From NCBI GenBank assembly GCA_054601695.1, contig BAAHQB010000003.1, positions 1,240,001 to 1,304,000 on the forward strand: a DNA stretch of 64,000 nucleotides, read 5' to 3'. The translations under genes and the position numbers were made by a program. Positions 1 to 64,000 of the stretch are shown one piece after another (positions within the stretch are counted from its first letter, which is position 1; every line of letters starts with the position of its first letter). The stretch is from Amorphochlora amoebiformis. Its lineage: Eukaryota; Cercozoa; Chlorarachniophyceae. Under the pieces are notes generated by a model. The model had not been told where the DNA came from. It worked only from the letters and a program-made list of their open reading frames with translations, and did not search any database.

Positions 1-505
<505 letters not shown>

Positions 506-1162
506 TATATAATATGACCTCCACTCGCCCGAGCAGATAGCCTTCGCAGTATGGGCCGCCGAAAATATATACTTTTAACCTTCGAACGGACCGTTGTAAG
601 GGAGGACATCAGAGTTAAAAGAGTCATTATGTTGCGTGTCGGGCCTTAGTTATGGTGAAGTAGTTCATATATTAGATTCTGTGAGTAAGACAGTCAGAAG
701 GGGGGTGCAAAGGGCAAAGACGAGGAGAAGGCTCAGGAGAGAGATCGGTATCTGTCCAGTAAGGCCGGTGAAAGCATATACATTGGCTATTCAAACGTAT
801 ACATTGGGATTCACGACAATAGGGTCTGTATAATGACGTGCAAACCTTCGCATGAGTAAAAGACTCAAAAGAGGTATTCACACTCCGTGCAAATATAATT
901 GTGAGGGACTTTTGGGACCAAGGTGTTCTTTTTGACAATGGTAGGGATTAAGTGCAGGAGAGCATATGTGTGCGGTCTTCTGATCATGAAGATTCGGGAC
1001 AGTATTTTCGGGGACCAGTGCACGTCGCCGCTGCCATTGCCGAGAAATTATAAAGAAACTCTAGATATCTTGATATTGAATTCCGATATCACAAACGAAG
1101 GACTGTTCTTTGGGAAACACTGCAAACTCGGGCAAACTCGGGCTGCTCACTGAAGAGATATC
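506..1162 (+). promoter_or_regulatory. Unique region upstream of the metacaspase
   Basis: About 650 bp of non-repetitive sequence precedes the metacaspase start codon. No exon with convincing AG/GT borders and protein-like codon use was found on either strand. It presumably holds the promoter and 5' UTR of the metacaspase, but no specific element can be named. Confidence 0.4.
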
Positions 1163-2560
1163 ATGTTTGGAAACTTTGTCAAATTTGCGAAAGAAGCCGT
1201 CAAGGCGGTGACCAGGGAGGAGAATGATGATACTGATGGCAATAAAGAGCAACAGCACGAGGAGAAGGAAAACAACAATGGCTTCGCATCCTCCGTAAGT
1301 TAACACACAACTCACTTCCAAATCACACAACCTTCTTTCTACATTCAGATGATGGGTCTCGCCAGGCAGGCTCAGTCCATGGCTATGAGCGCAAATGATG
1401 AAAGTCAGGAGGGTCAACAGGGTCAAGGCCAACAGGGTCAGGGCCAACATGGTCAGGTGGCTGCGATGCTCCAGGCGGTCCAATCAGCTATGGGAGGCGA
1501 AAGTACAGCCAAGAAAACTTCGACTGAACTTCCTGACGGAGCGAGCATTCCTAGGTCTAAATGCGACGGTACCCGCAAGTGCCTCTTCATTGGAATCAAT
1601 TACTACGGGTACATATTCATTTGGAAGTGAAAATGGGTAGAAAGCTAATAAAATTTACGTTCCAGATCACGTGCCGAGCTTCGCGGATGCCTCAACGATG
1701 TCAAGAACATCAAGAAGTTTCTGAAGGACACTTTTAAGTTCCCCGTTGACGTCAGAAACCTCTCCATGACTCTTACCGACGATTCGCAGAACAAGGGCAC
1801 CAAGTTGTATCCAACGAAAGAGAATATCATGAACGCCATGAAATGGCTTGTGAAGGATGCACAAGAGGGAGACTCTCTATTCTTCCATTATTCTGGCCAT
1901 GGAGGAACTCAGCAGGACATTGCTCCTGATACGGACGAGATCGACGGTCAAGACGAGACTCTCGTTCCTGTCGATTACGAGTCCACGGGACAAATCGTTG
2001 ACGACGATATTCACGCCATTCTCGTTGCTGGACTCCCGCAAGGTGTGCGCCTGACGGCCATCATGGATTGCTGTCACAGTGGATCAGTCTTTGATCTGCC
2101 CTTCACTTACACCATCGACGGAAAGCTAGCTATCCAGGAGGTTGACAATCGCAAGAAGGCCATCGAAAATGCCATCGCTGCTGGTATGGCTTACATGAAG
2201 GGCGATCAGGCCACAGCCGTGCAGCGAGGCCAAAAAGCGATCCAGCTCTTCATGCGCAAGAATAACACAGACAGCAAGTTTGACGAAGAACATGTTATAA
2301 AGATTCGCAGCTCTCTGGCAGAGGTCATCCAGTTTTCAGGATGTCGGGACGAGCAAACGTCCGCCGACGCGAACATTGGAGGCCAGGCTACAGGAGCTTG
2401 CTCTTATGCTTTCATTAACGCATTCAAACGGTATGGTAAGAATCAAACCTACACCGAGTTGTTGAAGAATGTTAGAGAGTACCTCAACGGGAAGTATACA
2501 CAAGTCCCGCAAATGAGCACGGGTCTACGCATGGACATGAAGGCTCCTTTCATTATCTAA
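1163..2560 (+). CDS. Type I metacaspase (peptidase family C14)
   Basis: Cysteine peptidase that cuts after Arg/Lys, known from fungi, plants and protists in stress and cell-death responses; probably cytosolic. Exons are 1163-1294, 1349-1608 and 1666-2560, giving 428 aa with both introns GT-AG and phases agreeing. Residues 1-110 form a low-complexity Gln/Gly-rich prodomain with a QGQ tandem stretch and no visible zinc finger. The p20 domain follows: KCLFIGINYYG, then RAELRGCLND, the catalytic His in HYSGHGG (about H209) and the catalytic Cys in MDCCHSG (about C267). The p10-like part has QTSADA and ends in APFII, as in fungal and algal members. Acidic calcium-site candidates (DTDEIDGQDE) follow the catalytic His. 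ATG 1163 is chosen because exon 1 is in phase and the domain order is complete. The introns are 54 and 57 nt and free of AT arrays, unlike every other gene here. Confidence 0.95.
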
Positions 2561-2856
2561 AAGCATCGCCTTGGTCGTCACCTTGAAGGTATTAAGACTT
2601 GGGAGACATTTGCAGGACTTGGAATGTAGAGCTGTAGGATAGAAGCACCAGCCGTCAGCTACATGATTCAACCCGATGCGAAAAATTGGGCAACTCAGAC
2701 TTCTCCATATCTAGCATATCCATGATTCTCACAGTAAGTACTAGTCATTCACACACATCCAGACTCTGCATATCTAGATCATCATAGACCCACAGCACCA
2801 TAGTACAATGTAGTGTATACGTATATGATAATAAATTAGAGTACTAGCTAGGAGTA

Positions 2857-2906
<50 letters not shown>

Positions 2907-3002
2907 ATATCATGCATGGTACATCTAGACACATGTGCACGGACACGATTATTCTAGTTATTATACAATATTATAATTATCTAGATTATATACACACACA
3001 CA

Positions 3003-3040
<38 letters not shown>

Positions 3041-3959
3041 TAGATATATATATATATATATATTAGAATTTTTATTATGATATCGACATATATCATAGTA
3101 TGCATGTATGTTGTGTGTGTGTGTGTGTATGCGTGTGTGATTATAAAATATTTAATGACATTGATATCATTAGGCCGGAATTATTATGAATGGGTCATCA
3201 TCTCTATGTACTCTTAATCCTTGCATGTCCAGTCCAGATTTATCGATCCTTTTGTGAGCATGACAGAGCTTCGGTTGTAACTTATGATGACGTACACTTT
3301 TTCATTCTTTCCCAATCCTTCACCCCCCTTTATTGGTAATGACCAGTGCTAAAAATATACCCTATCCCCGCGGTACATCTTCTACGTCACATAGCACATA
3401 CATATGGTCTAAATCGTATCGGGAATGTTCAGGCTTTTTTTAAATTTTTTTGGAGGACTGGGGAGGAGAAGGGTGGACTATGGCAACGGGCGCTGACCTT
3501 TTGCGTCAAATTCTAATGTCACTCAAGGTGACACATTATGTCCACCATGGTGACACGATTACTGAATATCAGTGAATAACATCCGACGAAAAGTTATTAA
3601 AAAGTTTCGAAAGCGGCTACTGACGTCGACTTCAAGGCCAGACCAAACCGCGGAGACATCAAGCATTATGGAGGTTTTTCTTACTTTAAATTCCATAAAC
3701 TTTCCTTCAATCCACTTTGACCGCCGAAAATCCCTTACCCATTCAAAAGAATATGGAAAAACAATTCAAAAATAGGAGAAATCGCTGAAAGTTGTGTCAC
3801 ATTTGTCCGCGCGCTGAGACTGAAAGCCCTTGTGCTACACCGTTTCACTATTCCCTAGAGATTAACCACCAATCCTCTCTCTCTTCCTGTCCCTACACAC
3901 GCAAAAATAATGAGAAGATTCCTCAGAAGTTCAGGACAACTCGTTGAGAACTGTACCAG
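2561..3959. other. Intergenic region 3' of the metacaspase
   Basis: Unique sequence rich in CTAG words (about 2690-3060) interrupted by (AT)n at 2858-2902 and 3010-3063 and a GTGT run near 3113-3138. From about 3180 to 3950 it is non-repetitive and must contain the 5' exon(s) and promoter of the next gene. No in-frame ATG for that gene could be identified: candidates near 3538, 3668 and 3910 do not reach the SAP-like exon without an extra splice. Confidence 0.5.
2830..2835 (+). terminator. Possible polyadenylation signal of the metacaspase
   Basis: AATAAA hexamer 270 bp after the metacaspase stop codon. In such AT-rich DNA the hexamer can occur by chance, so this is only a candidate. Confidence 0.25.
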
Positions 3960-11455
<7,496 letters not shown>

Positions 11456-12481
11456 CTATTTAGTTTTTCATTGATCTCGCCTCGGGTCACTTTACGCAAG
11501 TTACGCTTCGTGGCAACAGCCGAATTGGAAAGTATGTCGGCTCGACGCTTCATTATAATTAAACTCTCATATCATCGCCGTCCGCAGCGAAATCTAGAAA
11601 AATCATGATCTAGAGGATCTAGAGGATACTGGCAGTTTAGGGAGTATGTTCTCAGTCACTAACACTATATAACTAGATAACACCGGTCAGCCGGTAGATA
11701 TTTAGTGATGATAGCCACCACTCTGATCTAGATGATAGACTAGATCTAGTAGATGGAGTTGAGTATTATCCACTAGATACACTAGATACACGTGAGTGGG
11801 CTCTAACCTAGTAACAGCCGCTGCTGATGTTATGGATGTCTGGGATGTCGGCTCCCGGTGCGGTCGAGATGCTAGAGATGTGCGGTTGAATACTTCGAGG
11901 ACCCTGAATGCATTACGCGGATTGAGAACTTTGAAGTAGTCGGCATCTGTTACTAGTGTTAGCTAATTGGTTCTTGCTGATTTGGCCTCGGCTCTTGCTG
12001 ATTTGGGACTTGCTGTTTCGAATATATCGGCTGCGGGTCTTATATATACTGGTTGGGCTGTTTTGACAACAATTCCATTTTACAAAATTCTAGAAAATTC
12101 TTGAAATTCTAAGTACTAGAGATAGGAGATAGTATTATGGTGACTATAGTCTAGATAGTACGCCAGCTTAAAATACTTTAATGCATAATTTGTCACGGCA
12201 TGATATACTGTAGGCTCTAGATCATGGCTGATGCTAGTGATAGTATGATATACTAGATACTATGATATACTATTTATATATACATATATATATATATATC
12301 CAGTATATATATAAAGATGTATACATCACAATGAATATATATATATAAATATGTATATATATAATATATATATATATAGATATATGTATATCAGTATGTA
12401 TGAGGCTCGTAAGCTCGGATCAACTGACAACTTTGACTCACTTGACCCAGTAACATCAAATTATTGCGCACATTTCCTCGA
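11456..12481. other. Convergent intergenic spacer rich in CTAG
   Basis: Lies between the stop of the plus-strand esterase and the stop of the minus-strand J-protein gene. From about 11577 to 12260 the words CTAG, TCTAGA and CTAGAT recur many times. No exon with coding character was found. It presumably holds both 3' UTRs and termination signals. Confidence 0.6.
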
Positions 12482-31278
<18,797 letters not shown>

Positions 31279-31451
31279 TGTGTTGGAGACTTATCGGATA
31301 CTAATTGCGGGGATTCCCCGGGGGTATTCCTTGGAGATCCTATATAGGAGAAAATCCCCGGGGGATCCCCTGACCAGCTCAAAAGGCGGCCGCATTGGGG
31401 GCTGTGGGCTTTACCGCCATAAGAGGGAGGATAAGAATCGTGCGGCGAACA
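31279..31451. promoter_or_regulatory. Divergent promoter with CCCCGGGGG palindromes
   Basis: 173 bp separates the start codons of the minus-strand J-protein gene and the plus-strand PPR gene. Two copies of a GC palindrome occur, GATTCCCCGGGGGTATTCC (31312-31330) and AATCCCCGGGGGATCCCC (31353-31370), with TATATAGG between them at 31341-31348. GC-rich palindromes are rare in this AT-rich window, so they are good candidates for a shared factor site; which factor is unknown. Confidence 0.65.
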
Positions 31452-60222
<28,771 letters not shown>

Positions 60223-61100
60223 ATAATTTGGTAACCGGCGACCTACATTTCTATGGTTATCAGCGCCCAATTAGTATTAAAAGGCTTAAACTTAGGACTT
60301 GTGAGTATCTAGACTATGTACGTACGTACTAGTACTAGTATAATATATTGACTGCAGTAGTACTCTATGGATCTAGGATACTCAAAATTTAGATTTATAT
60401 GCCAGTGGTTATGATCTAGATGATCATGATCATGATCAGTCGGCGATATATCTAGTATATTAAAAGTAGTACTATGATACATATCATCTAGCCTAATCCA
60501 TCCATCTAGACTGTGCCGTAGTGCGGCCGATACTCTAGTGCCTGGGCCTCGGACTCCAGATACTCTAGATACTAGAGATACTCTAGGGAGACGTATTGCA
60601 GCTACCTATTATACGTACATACGTACTACACGTACGTACGTACTACACGTACGTACGTACTACACGTACGTACGTACTACACGTACGTACGTGCTACACG
60701 TACGTACATACACAAATTTCAACGCACGCATATGTAATCATGTCGGTATATGAAATTCACATACGTACGTCGGGAGTCGTGACCACGCATTGTACGTAAA
60801 CGGACGTATGTAAGTGGAATACTAAGTACAAATGTACGTATACGTATCCAAGGTATGTTTAGTAGCATGGATGCCGCTATATCGTAGTGTGTGCAAGTGT
60901 ATGTTACTAAAAGTACTTACGTACGTACGTATGATATCCCATGTATGTCACTAAATGTGTACTATGATATGCTAGATAATAATGATTGGCATACTACGTG
61001 GCATGTGAGCTGTATATCAAGATACTATCTAGGCTATCTATCTAGACTACCATGATCTCAGGCTAGTGATAGCCGTGCATTGCATTCGTATCATGCAGTG

Positions 61101-61182
<82 letters not shown>

Positions 61183-61187
61183 GTATG

Positions 61188-61219
<32 letters not shown>

Positions 61220-61279
61220 CATACATATACACACATATATATTATATACACACACACATATATGTATATATATATATAA

Positions 61280-61325
<46 letters not shown>

Positions 61326-61396
61326 TTCGCGATATGATGATATGACCACTAATAAATCATGATTTTCAACTGACGGTAACATCATCAAGAATAATT
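60223..61396. other. Convergent intergenic spacer rich in CTAG
   Basis: Lies between the PPR stop and the stop of the next minus-strand gene. From 60300 to 61060 CTAG, CTAGAT and GATCATGATCATGATC-like palindromic words are frequent; 61100-61322 is (AT)n. No coding exon was found. Confidence 0.6.
60612..60712. repeat. 17-bp ACGT-palindrome minisatellite
   Basis: Unit CTACACGTACGTACGTA repeated about five times, with one G variant. The core ACGTACGTACGT is its own reverse complement, so each unit can form a hairpin. Confidence 0.93.
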
Positions 61397-63820
<2,424 letters not shown>

Positions 63821-63938
63821 CTGCGACCAGAAAATCAAAACATTTTAACCCAAAATCGCTCAAAGTCGGGTTGACAATTACGATGAGAATATAAAACGAC
63901 CCTCAACGGCCGTCGTATTATATATTAAATATATATAC

Positions 63939-64000
<62 letters not shown>

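Noticed and set aside
636-1153. Open frames upstream of the metacaspase
   Set aside because: Short, no recognisable motif and no splice borders in phase with ATG 1163.
60538-60799. Thr/Tyr/Val-rich open frames
   Set aside because: Translation of the ACGT minisatellite.

Overview
The window is nuclear DNA of a eukaryote, almost certainly a single-celled one. Its genes are cut by GT-AG introns and include a type I metacaspase, a J-domain protein and a very large pentatricopeptide-repeat (PPR) protein, with no bacterial features. The predicted signal-type leader on the PPR protein and the TTAGGG-type telomeric hexamers inside introns would suit an alga or other protist (for example a stramenopile or haptophyte), but I cannot name the lineage. 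Most of the sequence is (AT)n/(TA)n microsatellite with small islands of unique DNA. Nearly all of the long Tyr/Ile open frames are just these microsatellites; the real coding sequence lies in the islands as exons, often only 30-100 nt long.

Layout. 1-1162: AT repeats and a unique presumed promoter. 1163-2560 (+): metacaspase, three exons with tiny 54 and 57 nt introns. 2561-3959: intergenic. 3960-11455 (+): a serine esterase of the acyl-protein thioesterase/carboxylesterase family with an N-terminal SAP-like exon, at least eleven exons, 5' end unresolved. 11456-12481: convergent intergenic spacer rich in CTAG. 12482-31278 (-): a J-domain protein of about 29 exons. 31279-31451: a 173 bp divergent promoter with CCCCGGGGG motifs. 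31452-60222 (+): a PPR protein of about 1271 aa spliced from 41 exons whose phases all agree. 60223-61396: a second CTAG-rich convergent spacer with an ACGT palindromic minisatellite. 61397-63820 (-): the 3' part of an unrecognised gene that runs off the right edge.

The genes do not form a pathway. What unites the window is its architecture. Introns are packed with (AT)n, (GT)n, (GA)n and (ATT)n arrays and degenerate telomeric repeats, and they carry locally duplicated segments, some containing copies of exon ends with their splice donors. A diverged dispersed repeat occurs in four introns. Exons were found by reading both strands for open islands bounded by AG and GT and by requiring phase agreement between neighbours. 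That check holds for every junction of the PPR gene, for the metacaspase and for most of the J-protein gene. It fails at one junction in the esterase and one in the J-protein gene, and one further J-protein junction has two competing readings.
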